64,000 nt of DNA from Corynebacterium choanae (GTDB taxonomy: Bacteria; Actinomycetota; Actinomycetes; Mycobacteriales; Mycobacteriaceae). Location: NCBI RefSeq assembly GCF_003813965.1, contig NZ_CP033896.1, forward strand, positions 2,170,001 to 2,234,000. The letters run 5' to 3'. The notes below the pieces were generated by a model that worked only from the letters and a program-made list of their open reading frames with translations, ran no database searches and was not told where the DNA came from. A program made the translations under genes and the position numbers. Below, in pieces: positions 47,807 through 57,760 of the stretch (the stretch's first letter is position 1; each line of letters begins with the position of its first letter).

Positions 47807-48514
47807 TTAGCGACTTGCACCTGGCAAAGCCGGGGGAACGGTTGTTCCCGGAAGCGCGCTGGGGTGCGGATCGTCACTGCGAATAACAGCTGCCGCAACA
47901 ACTCCGGCGACTGCACCCCACAAATGACCGTCCCAACTCACCCCAGGTTGTGGCAGGAAACCAAAAACCAGCCCTAGATGGGTGAGTGCTAGACCGACGC
48001 CGACCACGATTTGTGACCACGACTTGTTATAAAAACCACGCACGACAAGATAGAAAATCCAGCCGTAGATCACCCCAGATAACCCTGCTGCCGGGTTGCG
48101 TAACAACACAAACCCGAGTATCCCGCTGGCGACGACAATGACCGCCGTGGATTCAATAAAGACCCGGTAGCCGCCAAGCCCAATAAGCATCGTGCAGGCG
48201 ATCGCCACTGACGCATTGCCCATAATGTGCGTCAGCGACAGGTGCAGCCACGGGGAGGTAAACATGGTGTACCACGCCCCCAGATCCCGTGGGTGCAGGG
48301 CGTAACGATCAACCAGCGAGGGGTTGAATAATTCTGCTGCAAACACCAGCCAAATCACTGCTTGTACCGCGACGGTTACAACAATTGCCTGTTTCAGGCG
48401 TGTTTTCACCAGGTTGGCGCGACCAGCCCACGGTGCGATTGGTCGCCCATCAGCGGTGTATTCCACGGGGTGAGAAGGATCGGGAAAAGGGACGGGTTGA
48501 TAGCCTGCACTCAC
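47807..48514 (-). CDS. Rhomboid-family intramembrane serine protease
   Basis: Rhomboids cleave membrane helices inside the bilayer. The 235-residue product has about six helices. Catalytic Ser lies in AAGLSGVIYGWIFY (GXSG) and the His in WDGHLWGAVAG. The loop YTMFTSPWLHLSLTHIMGN matches the L1/helix-2 pattern. Start is GTG. It matches Rv1337 in place. Substrate unknown. The gap to DUF2017 (48515-48847) holds nothing recognisable. Confidence 0.92.
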   Translation of the reverse strand: MSAGYQPVPFPDPSHPVEYTADGRPIAPWAGRANLVKTRLKQAIVVTVAVQAVIWLVFAAELFNPSLVDRYALHPRDLGAWYTMFTSPWLHLSLTHIMGNASVAIACTMLIGLGGYRVFIESTAVIVVASGILGFVLLRNPAAGLSGVIYGWIFYLVVRGFYNKSWSQIVVGVGLALTHLGLVFGFLPQPGVSWDGHLWGAVAGVVAAAVIRSDDPHPSALPGTTVPPALPGASR

Positions 48515-48847
48515 CGATGGTCATCCAATCTGTTGTGCTTGTGTGTGGTCATTGCAGCTTTGCTTACACATTGGACTTGCCCGGCATGTTTCCTGCGGGG
48601 CAGTCGTGGCGCAGGGCAGCAGTCGCTGCGGGAATCGCGCCAGCCGGCAGCGTCACCGCGAGCTATAACATCCGCCACCGAGGTGGCGAAGTGATCGGTA
48701 AAGACTACTAGTCGTCATCAGCCGATTGGGTGCATATCCCCGCTTCAAGCCGGCAAGTCATCCGTGTTGTTCAACTGCTGTGATGGCGAGAAAGTTCCAC
48801 ACCAAGCTGCATTGCAGACCGCGCAATCTTGCGCAACTACAACTGTA

Positions 48848-49420
48848 TTAGGCGCCGCCGGAGGATTCGTCGATGTCTAGATCCCCCATAACCGCACTAA
48901 GCAGGGTGTCTTGTGCGTAGCCGAGCCACTCCACCAGGGCGTAGAGTTGCTTCTCGGCGTCCACCCCACCGCCGACATCGCTCGCGGCAATAAACAGCCG
49001 AATGTCATTGAGCCCCTGCAGCCAGGCGTCAACGTCAGCTTCTTCGATCTGCACCTGCACCCCACCAGTGGGACCTAGGGCTTCATTGATTTTTTGCAGA
49101 TTCGTCAGCTTGCCGCGGCAAATGTCGATCTCGTGAAGGGAGCGCAGCAGTTGATTATCCCCTTCGTATTCTTCGTCGCCTTCTCGCTCAAAATCCGGCA
49201 AGAGCCGCGCCAGCGACGGGTTTTCGGGAGCGTCCTTATGCCCCGAGGGCATACCAGTAAGCTCTGCGAGTTCGTCTTTTGGCGCCGACTGGCATCGCTC
49301 TATGAGCGCTTCAGAAACAGTCGAGCACAGGTTCCCTAATACTTCCCGTTCCATCGGTTCGAATTGGGTGAGAAATTTCACGCCCCGCATGAGGGACTTT
49401 TTCCTAGTCCATGGTTCCAC
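48848..49420 (-). CDS. DUF2017 protein (Rv1332-like)
   Basis: The 190-residue product is acidic, soluble and helical, with the DUF2017 pattern FEPMEREVLGNLCSTVSEAL and ENPSLARLLPDF. Function unknown; its gene almost always follows clpS in actinobacteria, suggesting a link to Clp proteolysis. GTG start with AGGGAA 8 nt upstream. ClpS is upstream on the same strand, 194 nt away. Confidence 0.88.
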   Translation of the reverse strand: MEPWTRKKSLMRGVKFLTQFEPMEREVLGNLCSTVSEALIERCQSAPKDELAELTGMPSGHKDAPENPSLARLLPDFEREGDEEYEGDNQLLRSLHEIDICRGKLTNLQKINEALGPTGGVQVQIEEADVDAWLQGLNDIRLFIAASDVGGGVDAEKQLYALVEWLGYAQDTLLSAVMGDLDIDESSGGA

Positions 49421-49614
49421 TTCGATGTTCCCTTGTGCTCGTCTGTTGATGTGCTTCAGTGTTGCCGATCAACCGTGGCGTACGCCTAAAAAACTGCTGG
49501 CCACGGCGACGGTGCGTCTTGCCGCGAATACCCGGCGATGATAATCGGATACGCAGTGAATATTTGCGAATATCGCAGCGTCGGTTACCGGCTGGAAGTA
49601 GTGTTCTGCCTAAC

Positions 49615-49932
49615 CTACCCGGCTTGCTGCATGGTTGCCCACAGGCCCGCGGTGTGCAGCTTTTTCACGTCCCCTTCGACCTTGTCTTTCTCCCCGGAGG
49701 ACACGGCAGCCTTGCCTTCCGTGTGAACTTGCATCATCAGCTCGATAGCTTTTTTGCGGTCATAGCCCAGGATCGTTTGAAAAACGTAGGTGACATAGCT
49801 CATCAGGTTCACCGGATCATCCCAGACAATACACATCCAGGGCAGGTTTTCGCTGGTTGCAACCTCAATGTCCGGTTCTTCGATCGTATCGGGCAGCACC
49901 GAGGGGGCTGCCGGGTTACTCATCGCTTCCAT
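49615..49932 (-). CDS. clpS: ATP-dependent Clp protease adaptor ClpS
   Basis: ClpS delivers N-degron proteins to the ClpC/ClpP protease. The 105-residue product has the core [21 protein letters not shown], in which the DDPVN segment binds the Clp N-domain, and VHTEGKAAV near the N-degron pocket. I choose the ATG at 49932 because TAGAGT ends 7 nt upstream and no Shine-Dalgarno exists, a leaderless pattern. An ATG at 49923 is the alternative. Confidence 0.92.
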   Translation of the reverse strand: MEAMSNPAAPSVLPDTIEEPDIEVATSENLPWMCIVWDDPVNLMSYVTYVFQTILGYDRKKAIELMMQVHTEGKAAVSSGEKDKVEGDVKKLHTAGLWATMQQAG

Positions 49933-50294
49933 GGCATAGACTCTAGCGGGTTTACCAGTCGCCTGCTGGTACCACACCACCTGTGCCGCGCCGCAACAGG
50001 AAATATTTGCAGTACCGCACTCACCCCAGAACTATCGTGTGCGCAATGTTGCTTCTTGCGGGATTCTGCAATGCTGGCACTTTAGCTTGCTGGGTGGTTG
50101 CCGACTCTTCGCTGCGACTCCTGCCTAGATGGCGACCTGATAATCCGCAGACGTAACAGACGCCAAGATAGTTGAGCAGGCGGTTTCTGCTGTGCTCGTT
50201 GGAGCGGCACGGTGTAAGTCGGTGAAGCATATGCTGGCGAATTGGCCGCTTCAGGGTTGAGGTTGTGCGACCTGGTTGGACTAGACTGAACCAG
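49933..50294. other. Divergent intergenic region clpS / pncB
   Basis: About 360 nt holding two divergent promoters, both apparently for leaderless mRNAs: TAGAGT before clpS and TAGACT (50282-50287) before pncB. No other gene was supported. Confidence 0.45.
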
Positions 50295-51653
50295 GTGATC
50301 GATTCGACGAAAACATCCGACCAAACTGAACTTCCCCGCTACCGGTCGTCAGCGCTGCTTACTGACAAATATGAATTCACCATGTTGCAGGCAGCATTGC
50401 GGGACGGCACAGCGCATCGCCAATGTACTTTTGAGGTGTTTGCCCGGCGGCTTCCGAATGAACGCCGCTACGGGGTGGTTGCTGGTACTGCCCGCGTGTT
50501 GCGCGCGGTACGAGACTTTGTGTTCTCCGAAGAACAGCTGGCCAGTTTGGACTTTCTCGACGATGCAACCCTGGAATATTTACGCCAATACCGTTTCCAG
50601 GGTGATATTGACGGCTATCGGGAAGGGGAACTGTACTTTCCGTATTCGCCTCTGTTGACCGTGCGCGGCACGTTTGCCGAGTGTGTCATTCTAGAGACAG
50701 TGATTTTGTCTATCCTCAATGCCGATTCGGCTGTCGCTTCCGCAGCAGCCCGCATGGTCACCGCCGCACAGGGACGTGAACTTATCGAAATGGGTTCCCG
50801 ACGCACCCAAGAGTATGCGGCGGTTTCCGCGTCCCGCGCCGCCTATTTGGCGGGCTTTCATGCCACCTCCAATTTGGAGGCAGCAAAACGCTACGGGATT
50901 CCCGCTGCAGGAACAGCCGCCCACTCGTGGACACTGTTGCATGTAGATCCCGATGGCACCCCCAATGAGTTAGCTGCCTTCCAGTCGCAGGTTGACACCC
51001 TCGGGGTGGAAACCACGCTGCTCGTGGACACATTCGATATCACGCAGGGCGTAAACAATGCGATTAAGGTTGCCGGAACGAAACTTGGCGGAGTGCGGAT
51101 CGACTCTGGTGATCTGGGGATTTTGACCCGGCAGGTGCGGGAGCAACTCGACGGGTTAGGGGCGCACAACACCAAAATTGTGGTCTCTAGCGACTTGGAT
51201 GAGTTCGCTATCGCTGGCCTTGTGGGCTCCCCAGTTGATGTGTTCGGTGTCGGTACTTCGGTGGTCACCGGCTCTGGCGCACCTACTGCCGGAATGGTCT
51301 ACAAGCTGGTGGAGGCCGATGGGATTCCGGTGGCGAAGCGGTCACGCAAGAAGCAGTCCCGCGGTGGCACCAAGCAAGCGATTCGTGCATGCCGGGCAAC
51401 TGGTACTGCAGTTGAGGAGATTGTGTTCCCCTTTGGGGCCGATGTTCCCGACACCGGCGAGTTGACGCCATATCAGCTGACGGTGCCGTTAATCCGGAGC
51501 GGACAGTTGGTTGATAATCTGCCGACATTGCACGAATCACGCGAATATTTGCAAGGTCAGCTGGTCACATTGCCATGGGAGGGGCTGGCGCTGAGCCGCG
51601 ACGAACCAGTATTGAACACCCGGTTTGTTGGGTTTACCCAGTCGCCGAAATAG
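50295..51653 (+). CDS. pncB: Nicotinate phosphoribosyltransferase
   Basis: PncB makes nicotinate mononucleotide from nicotinate, PRPP and ATP in the Preiss-Handler route. The 452-residue product has LLTDKYEFTMLQAAL at the N-terminus, FHATSNLEAAKRYGIPAAGTAAHSW with the histidine region, and the PRPP-binding stretch GVRIDSGDLGIL with VVSSDLDEF and FGVGTSVVTG. I choose the GTG at 50295, since TAGACT lies 7 nt upstream; a GTG at 50265 is possible. Supplies NAD together with PncA at 31 kb. A terminator-like stem follows at 51742-51787. Confidence 0.94.
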   Translation: MIDSTKTSDQTELPRYRSSALLTDKYEFTMLQAALRDGTAHRQCTFEVFARRLPNERRYGVVAGTARVLRAVRDFVFSEEQLASLDFLDDATLEYLRQYRFQGDIDGYREGELYFPYSPLLTVRGTFAECVILETVILSILNADSAVASAAARMVTAAQGRELIEMGSRRTQEYAAVSASRAAYLAGFHATSNLEAAKRYGIPAAGTAAHSWTLLHVDPDGTPNELAAFQSQVDTLGVETTLLVDTFDITQGVNNAIKVAGTKLGGVRIDSGDLGILTRQVREQLDGLGAHNTKIVVSSDLDEFAIAGLVGSPVDVFGVGTSVVTGSGAPTAGMVYKLVEADGIPVAKRSRKKQSRGGTKQAIRACRATGTAVEEIVFPFGADVPDTGELTPYQLTVPLIRSGQLVDNLPTLHESREYLQGQLVTLPWEGLALSRDEPVLNTRFVGFTQSPK

Positions 51654-51741
51654 CCCCTAGCCTGCTGCATGCTTTGCCGCTGTTGTTCCGGCTCCACGGC
51701 AGGTGGCACCGGTGGTGCGCTGTCATACTGCTATCTTTTCC

Positions 51742-51787
51742 CTGCCCCCGCGCATACTGGATGCCCCGGTGTGCTGTGCGGGGGCAG
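51742..51787 (+). terminator. Terminator-like hairpin after pncB
   Basis: Arms CTGCCCCCGCGCA (51742-51754) and TGTGCGGGGGCAG (51775-51787) pair with one wobble or mismatch. A T-poor sequence follows. Confidence 0.5.
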
Positions 51788-51903
51788 TGTTGTGTATGCC
51801 CGCACTAGGATTGAGTACTACGACTTCTGCACGCTCCCCTGTGCGGTGTGCTGTGTAGCCTTGCACCGGATACCGAAAATAGCAGGAGTGTGGATAACGC
51901 TGT

Positions 51904-53958
51904 GTGCAAAAAAACGTCGACGTCACGGGAAGGTGGTTTGCCCACGTGAAAGAATCAACACCTGGGAAAACATCCTCTACCGATGACATTAGTGGCAGCT
52001 TCGACACACAACAGTTACTTGCCGCTGCCGTGCAAGCACTCGGTGGCGCACCGCGACCAGGTCAACAGCAGATGGCTGACGCGGTGGCAAACGCCTGTAT
52101 CACAGGGAAACATTTAGCGGTACAAGCTGGGACTGGCACCGGTAAATCCTTAGGCTATCTAGTGCCGGCGGTCGCCTATGCACAGGCTGCAGACACCACA
52201 GTGATTGTGTCCACGGCAACGATCGCGTTGCAGCGTCAGCTGGTGGATCGTGATCTTCCCCGGCTTGCGAAGGCACTTGTTCCACATTTAGGCCGAACCC
52301 CGACGTTTGCCACGTTAAAAGGCCGCAATAACTATGTGTGCCTGCAGCGTATTAGTGCTGATCCGGAAGGGGATGCGGCACTCGTGGAGGAGGCTGACCT
52401 TACTTACCGGGGCAAGCTGATTGCCAAGATCGCCCAATGGGCGCAAGAAACTGAGGTTGGCGATCGGGATTCACTAGATATCAGTGTGCCTGATGATGTG
52501 TGGCGGCAGGTTAGTGTGACGGGGAAGGAATGTGTCGGTGCCAGCCGCTGCGCCTTCGGGGAGGAGTGTTTCGCGGAACTTGCCCGCAAACAGGCCAGCG
52601 ATGTGGATGTGGTGGTGACGAATCATGCCATGTTGGCAATTGATGCTTTAGCCGAAAATCAAGTACTTCCCGAGCATGATGTGATCATTGTTGACGAGGC
52701 ACATGAGCTGGAAGGCCGCATTACCCAGGTTGCGACTGAACGATTATCGGCGGCAGCGTTAGAGGCTTCCGCGAAACGAGTAAAACAGCTGGGTGCCGGT
52801 TCGATTGTGCAACGACTAGTTGATGCTGCAGAGGATTTTGGCCAACAGGTGGCCGAGTTACCACTTGCCCGGATGACCGAGTTTCCGGAAGATCAAACAC
52901 AGATGTTGAGTGCGGTGCAAGCCTCACTGCAGCAGGTGCATGCGGCGATTAGTCAAAGCCCTGACGGGGAGCGGGATAATGATCCGGAAACGTTCGCCGA
53001 ACGGGGGCTGCTCAGCGCACATATTGCCGAGCAGCAGGCAACCTGTCAACGTATTTTGGATGTGCACGAAGTCGATGATCCTGCCAAGCAGCGGGATGTG
53101 GTGTGGGTGGAAGAGGACTCGCTGGGAGCCCGGGGTTTAGTGGTTGCTCCGCTATCGGTGGCGGGTCTTATCGGGTCGACAATGATGGCGGATTCGACGG
53201 CGATTCTCACATCGGCGACGTTGACAACTGGTGGCAATTTCCGGGCGGTTGGTCGCAGCTGGGGGCTTCGTTCGAGTGCGTTTACTACGTTAGACGTGGG
53301 TACCCCGTTCACCCCGCAGAAGTCTGGGATTCTTTATGTTGCCAAGCATTTACCTGCCCCGGCGCGGGGGGATCTTTCCCCGGAGGTGCTCGATGAGATG
53401 GCTCGGCTGATTATGGCAGCTGGTGGCCGCACGTTGGGACTGTTTTCTTCGAAGCGGGCGGCAGTCTATGCGAAACAGCAGCTTGCAGACCGGCTTCCCT
53501 TTGACATTTTGGTGCAGGGGGATGATTCGATAGGCGCGTTGGTTGAGCGGTTTGCCAACGATGAGAATGCATGTTTGTTTGGCACGCTCACGTTGTGGCA
53601 GGGTGTCGATGTGCCAGGTCCGAGTTTGTCGCTGGTGCTCATTGACCGGATTCCGTTTCCTCGGCCGGATGATCCGCTGTTGCAGGCTCGCCAGCAGGCG
53701 GCGGATGCGGCTGGGCGTAGCGGGTTTATGGAAGTTGCGGCGACCCATGCGGCTTTGTTGCTGGCCCAGGGTGCTGGTCGGCTGTTGCGTCATGTGGACG
53801 ATAAGGGGGTGGTGGCGATTTTGGATTCGCGATTGGCGTCGAAACGCTATGGGAGTTTCCTGCTTGCTTCGCTGCCGGATTTTTGGCGCACCACTGATCC
53901 AAGTATTTGTGAGCAGGCGTTGGTGCGGCTGCGGCGCGCCTATCAGCAAACCGGTTAA
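51904..53958 (+). CDS. dinG: ATP-dependent helicase DinG/XPD family
   Basis: DinG is an SF2 5'-3' helicase that unwinds D-loops, R-loops and damaged DNA. The 684-residue product has Walker A in AVQAGTGTGKSLGYL, DEAH box in VIIVDEAHELEG, and four Cys around residues 140-220 (YVCLQRI, KECVGASRCAFGEECF) typical of the Fe-S domain. Motif V/VI appear as FGTLTLWQGVDVPG and QGAGRLLRHVDDKG. Start is GTG; another GTG is at 51945. A TTATCCACA-type word (51889-51897, as TGTGGATAA) is directly upstream. Confidence 0.94.
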   Translation: MQKNVDVTGRWFAHVKESTPGKTSSTDDISGSFDTQQLLAAAVQALGGAPRPGQQQMADAVANACITGKHLAVQAGTGTGKSLGYLVPAVAYAQAADTTVIVSTATIALQRQLVDRDLPRLAKALVPHLGRTPTFATLKGRNNYVCLQRISADPEGDAALVEEADLTYRGKLIAKIAQWAQETEVGDRDSLDISVPDDVWRQVSVTGKECVGASRCAFGEECFAELARKQASDVDVVVTNHAMLAIDALAENQVLPEHDVIIVDEAHELEGRITQVATERLSAAALEASAKRVKQLGAGSIVQRLVDAAEDFGQQVAELPLARMTEFPEDQTQMLSAVQASLQQVHAAISQSPDGERDNDPETFAERGLLSAHIAEQQATCQRILDVHEVDDPAKQRDVVWVEEDSLGARGLVVAPLSVAGLIGSTMMADSTAILTSATLTTGGNFRAVGRSWGLRSSAFTTLDVGTPFTPQKSGILYVAKHLPAPARGDLSPEVLDEMARLIMAAGGRTLGLFSSKRAAVYAKQQLADRLPFDILVQGDDSIGALVERFANDENACLFGTLTLWQGVDVPGPSLSLVLIDRIPFPRPDDPLLQARQQAADAAGRSGFMEVAATHAALLLAQGAGRLLRHVDDKGVVAILDSRLASKRYGSFLLASLPDFWRTTDPSICEQALVRLRRAYQQTG

Positions 53959-54275
53959 GGTGGATGAACATAGCTCGCCGTGATTGCAGGTGTAGCTGAA
54001 TCAGCAGGTGTAGCTGCAATCAGTAGCGTGTTGATCACCGGTTGCCGCATTGCATGTTTGGCGGGAAGGCGTTTTCCCCGCCAGCTTTGTGTCGGTGTGC
54101 AATGCTGCGACGAGTTTGTCGAGCAGGTGTGGGTTCTTTTGCCCGGTCTGCGCAAGCATTGGGGATAGCAGAAGGATCTGGTTTACCTAGTGTGGTGGTG
54201 GACTGACGGTACTGTTGGCATTGTTTTGCTGCAATCTCGGTGTGTTGTAACTTACTGGAGAACGAAAGGGCGGGG
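53959..54275. other. Intergenic with a hairpin and short direct repeat
   Basis: TGATTGCAG (53981-53989) and CTGCAATCA (54014-54022) form a stem. Inside it the word GCAGGTGTAGCTG is repeated (53986 and 54004). It may terminate dinG. No gene seen. Confidence 0.4.
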
Positions 54276-55898
54276 ATGGCCGCAGCGGAGATGACCGAAC
54301 ACGGTGAGGTGCTGTTTAGTGAAGTGTTTACTCACCAGGCGTTAAGTAGCCGACCGATGCTTACTACCGGCGGGTTGACGTTGACTGGTCGGCAGGCCTA
54401 CGAGGCCTGCCAGCTGCGGCAGTCGCAGCTGTGGGATGCGGGGGTTCGGCCTGGTGATGTGGTGGGGTTGGTGGGTGATACTTCGCTGGGGTTTGCGATC
54501 GACCTATTAAGTCTCCTCGGTTTGGGGGCGATTATTGCTCCGTTGTCGCCGTCGTTTCACGGCCTCCGGGCAGCACAGCAGTGGGATTTTTTAGGGCTTA
54601 AGTGGGTGATCAACCATCCCCCAACTGATGTGTTTGCCGGGGTGTATGACATTGGCCGTAGCACATCGCCACCTGCTGCTGGGCAGGTGAGTGCTGTTGT
54701 TGAGGAGCTCTTTAGTGCAGTGCAGCTCACCCGGTGGCAGCCGCCGGTGACACGCACCTATCCACCGGGGGTGTGTTTGTTGCCGATGACCTCTGGGACG
54801 ACCGGGCAGGCGCGCGCGGTGATGCTGACTGCGGCGCAACTTACTGCTAATGTGCGCCAGTTTGGGCAGGCCTGCAATCTGCACAAGACAACAGTGGCGT
54901 TGTCGCTGTTGCCGATGACCCATATTTATGGCTTGACAGTGTTGCTGCTTGCGCCGTTGGCCGCCGGTGGCCATGTGGTGTGTGAACCGTTTCGTGCAGA
55001 TCGGTTTCTGAGCCTGCACGAACAGTGGCAGGTGACTGTTTCGTTTATCGCCCCACCGATGGCGCCGCTGTACGGTGGGGGTTCGTCGTCATCCACGGAG
55101 CCGCTTGCAGCGTTGGAAACCATTGTGTCCGGGGCGGCTGCCCTGCGGGCGGCCGATGTGGAGACACTGACCACTCATACCGGTGCGTTTCTTGCACAGG
55201 GCTATGGACTGACTGAGGCAAGCCCTGTTACGCATCTGCGGCGCAGTAGTGCGCAGCCGGCTACAAGCATCGGTACTCCCCTGCCCGATACCCGCGATCG
55301 GATTGTTGACCCGGCCACAGGTCTTGCGGTGGCCGACGGCACTGTAGGCGAATTACAGGTTGCAGGGCCGCAAGTGATGCTCGGCTACGCATTCGCCCCG
55401 GAAGCGACTGCTGCAGCACTCACCGAGGATGGCTGGCTGCGAACTGGTGACTTAGGTTTCCGTGATCCTGCCAGTGGGGCGATTGTGCTCGTCGGACGGC
55501 TAAAAGACATCATCAACTATCACGGTTACACGGTCACCCCGCATGTGGTGGAGCAGGCAATCGCCACCTGTGCACTGGTCGAAGATGTGGTTTGTGGGGC
55601 GCTCATTGATGAAGACGGCGAGGAGGTTGTCGCCGCGTTGATTGTGCCCCGTGTTCCTAATCCGAGCGGTGATGACGCAGGGGAAAAGGACGACCCCACT
55701 AGGCGATCAGCGGCATCATTGGATGCTATCTGCAGTGCGTTGATCACCGAGCTGCCACAGGTCTTAGCCCCGTTTGAATTGCCGCGCCAGATTGCACTGG
55801 TCACCGAAGTGCCGCGGACGGTCACCGGCAAAATTGTGCGACAGGAACTGTTTCATTCCTCGCATACTTGGCACCATCTGGTATATCCCCGCAGCTAG
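54276..55898 (+). CDS. Acyl-CoA ligase / AMP-binding enzyme
   Basis: The 540-residue product is an ANL-superfamily adenylating enzyme that activates a carboxylic acid to acyl-AMP and then usually acyl-CoA. Motif A3 is MTSGTTGQARAVMLT, with Ala-Arg-Ala where Pro-Lys-Gly is usual; A5 is AQGYGLTEASPV; A7/A8 is LRTGDLGFRD with GRLKDIINYHGYTVTPHVVE; catalytic Lys lies in RTVTGKIVRQEL. Cytoplasmic, no signal. GAAAGGGCGGGG precedes the ATG at 54276. Substrate unknown, probably a fatty or aromatic acid. Confidence 0.9.
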   Translation: MAAAEMTEHGEVLFSEVFTHQALSSRPMLTTGGLTLTGRQAYEACQLRQSQLWDAGVRPGDVVGLVGDTSLGFAIDLLSLLGLGAIIAPLSPSFHGLRAAQQWDFLGLKWVINHPPTDVFAGVYDIGRSTSPPAAGQVSAVVEELFSAVQLTRWQPPVTRTYPPGVCLLPMTSGTTGQARAVMLTAAQLTANVRQFGQACNLHKTTVALSLLPMTHIYGLTVLLLAPLAAGGHVVCEPFRADRFLSLHEQWQVTVSFIAPPMAPLYGGGSSSSTEPLAALETIVSGAAALRAADVETLTTHTGAFLAQGYGLTEASPVTHLRRSSAQPATSIGTPLPDTRDRIVDPATGLAVADGTVGELQVAGPQVMLGYAFAPEATAAALTEDGWLRTGDLGFRDPASGAIVLVGRLKDIINYHGYTVTPHVVEQAIATCALVEDVVCGALIDEDGEEVVAALIVPRVPNPSGDDAGEKDDPTRRSAASLDAICSALITELPQVLAPFELPRQIALVTEVPRTVTGKIVRQELFHSSHTWHHLVYPRS

Positions 55899-56000
55899 CA
55901 GGTATTGCCAGGAGCATTAGCGCCGCCTGGTAGAAGCTTTGTGTCTGTGCTTCTTGCCAGGGGGATCAGGCTGCACTGCAGCATTTGTGCAACTGTGCTG

Positions 56001-56079
56001 GAAAAAAAACAACACCACAGCACAGCTGGGCGGGGCAATCAGAGGTTGCTTACCCGCGGCGGGTTACTGTGCTGTGGTG
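56001..56079 (-). terminator. Intrinsic terminator of DUF421 gene
   Basis: Arms CACCACAGCACAG (56013-56025) and CTGTGCTGTGGTG (56067-56079) pair perfectly. On the minus strand the stem is followed by TTGTTTTTTTT, a strong U-tract, about 100 nt past the DUF421 stop. Convergent with the acyl-CoA ligase gene. Confidence 0.8.
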
Positions 56080-56175
56080 GCTGCTCCAGGGCGTGATGGG
56101 CTGTAATCCTGCCGAGCCTTGGAGCCTGTTTGCGAAGGTGTTGCTGCTGATTTTCCTTCAGCTTTCTCTAGGTTG

Positions 56176-56745
56176 CTACTTCCCCGGTCGCGCCACGCTG
56201 TGACGCATGCCTTGCGCGCCAACTGCTTCCAAGTCGGGCAGATCATCTAAGGTGTCACCGTCGCCAAGCTGGTCAAAGGTGATGGTGGATATTGTTCCGT
56301 CGGTTTCGAGGATCATTGCAGCAATATCGGTAAAACTGCCGTGCCCCGCCTGCCGGGCGGCTTGCCGAACATCAGCTGCCCCAAGGCGGGCTTTCTGCAT
56401 GCCAGCTTCAACCATTGCCCCGTTGCGCACCAGTACCACCGGGGAGGCGGTTACTAGTTTGCGCAGCCCTAGCCGATCGCGGATTAGCCGGGCGACAATA
56501 AATTGCAGCACTAGCATTAATGCGATTGCCGCCAATCCTGAGCTAAACGCCAGATCAGTGGAGGTGACTGCGGTGGCCAGCATCGAGCCGACGGCCACGG
56601 TCACCGCAAAGTCGAAAGCGTTGAACTTTGCCAACGAACGGGCGCCGACAATGCGCAGCATCACCAACAGTGCCACATACGATGAGCTGCCGACGAGCAC
56701 AATACGAATGATGGGATCAAGTCCGGAGTACCACATTGGGCACAT
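56176..56745 (-). CDS. DUF421 membrane protein (YetF/YcaP-like)
   Basis: The 189-residue product has three N-terminal helices with the signature ALLVMLRIVGARSLAKFNAFDFAV (read in parts) and VTVAVGSMLATAV, followed by the cytoplasmic YetF-type domain (VLVRNGAMVEAGMQKARL, DIAAMILETDGTIS). Function is not well known; some members are linked to envelope stress or spore coat. AAGGAA lies 5 nt upstream of the ATG. Confidence 0.9.
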   Translation of the reverse strand: MCPMWYSGLDPIIRIVLVGSSSYVALLVMLRIVGARSLAKFNAFDFAVTVAVGSMLATAVTSTDLAFSSGLAAIALMLVLQFIVARLIRDRLGLRKLVTASPVVLVRNGAMVEAGMQKARLGAADVRQAARQAGHGSFTDIAAMILETDGTISTITFDQLGDGDTLDDLPDLEAVGAQGMRHSVARPGK

Positions 56746-56905
56746 TATTCCTTACCTGGTAATACCTTTACCAATTTGCCGGCTGTACCGGTGGTTTTCC
56801 CTTCCGAACACTGCCGCACAGGCAGTTGTTGTGCCGGGCCACGAATGGCTGTAGTTTGCACCGTCATTGCAGGGGCAGATTCTGGGCAGCAGGTGTGTCG
56901 GTGAG

Positions 56906-57760
56906 CTATGGCGCAAGTGCGATACCGATAACGACCGCAACAGTGAAGATCACTTCGAAGTTGCCGACAAACTTCGGACTGAATCGTTTCCCAGTTCGCG
57001 CGACTTGCCACGGCATCCACCAGGCACGCACTAAGGCGGCGCCCATCGCCACTGCTGTAAACCAGTGCAAATAGCCGAAGTAAACAAGTCCACCGGTGAT
57101 CACAAGCGCCACCGCATGCGCAACAATCGAGCCGATAACATAGCGTTGATCACCCCGGTTACGGATCAGCGTTTTCACAAACGGGATCATCGCCGAAAAA
57201 TACATGGCCAACAGCCCGGTGACTGCCATCATATGGGGGGTGATTGGGCGGCTGACCGCATCAACAGCGACGGGAACCATCAACGCTGCAGCAATCACCG
57301 TTGAGATCCCCGATGCCAGCGACCGGGGGCGTTTCTGGATCGCCTCAAATGCAGCAATTGCCACCAGCGGACCGAATGCCGCAGCCCACCACAGCAGATG
57401 CGGTGCTTGGGCAAGCACCGCAATCGATGCTGCCGCACAAATCCCCCCATAGACCAACAGTGGGGTGACATATTGCGCTTTGCGCACCGCTGCTGCTTTT
57501 GCCCACAGTCCGAAAGCAAAGAACGCAAAATAGCCGGTGTACCAGGCGATCACCAGCGGAACAAGAATTGGCAACCCCCGCAGACTCCCGGCATAACACA
57601 ACCCAATCACCAGTGGCAGGGTTACCATCACCCAAGCGCCATGCTGGTTAGGTACCCATCCGGTGACCCCACCACGCCGCTTTTTCGCTGCTGGTTTTTC
57701 TACCCGACGGGACTTCCCAGCTTGGGTTGCTGTCGCATTGGTCATTGGTTGCTCAACCAT
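56906..57760 (-). CDS. YwiC-like membrane protein
   Basis: The 284-residue product has a basic N-terminal head, then the YwiC signature GWVPNQHGAWVMVTLPL, then about eight membrane helices. The family is named after Bacillus YwiC, which lies near nitrate-respiration genes, but its function is unknown. The ATG at 57760 has GAGTGAGGG directly before it; ATG 57745 is possible. No nitrate genes are in the window. Lies between DUF421 and PTH2 on the same strand. Confidence 0.87.
   Translation of the reverse strand: MVEQPMTNATATQAGKSRRVEKPAAKKRRGGVTGWVPNQHGAWVMVTLPLVIGLCYAGSLRGLPILVPLVIAWYTGYFAFFAFGLWAKAAAVRKAQYVTPLLVYGGICAAASIAVLAQAPHLLWWAAAFGPLVAIAAFEAIQKRPRSLASGISTVIAAALMVPVAVDAVSRPITPHMMAVTGLLAMYFSAMIPFVKTLIRNRGDQRYVIGSIVAHAVALVITGGLVYFGYLHWFTAVAMGAALVRAWWMPWQVARTGKRFSPKFVGNFEVIFTVAVVIGIALAP

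Noticed and set aside
49600..49625. CCTAACCTA word resembling half of a DtxR box
   Set aside because: It overlaps the coding end of clpS and lacks the second half-site.
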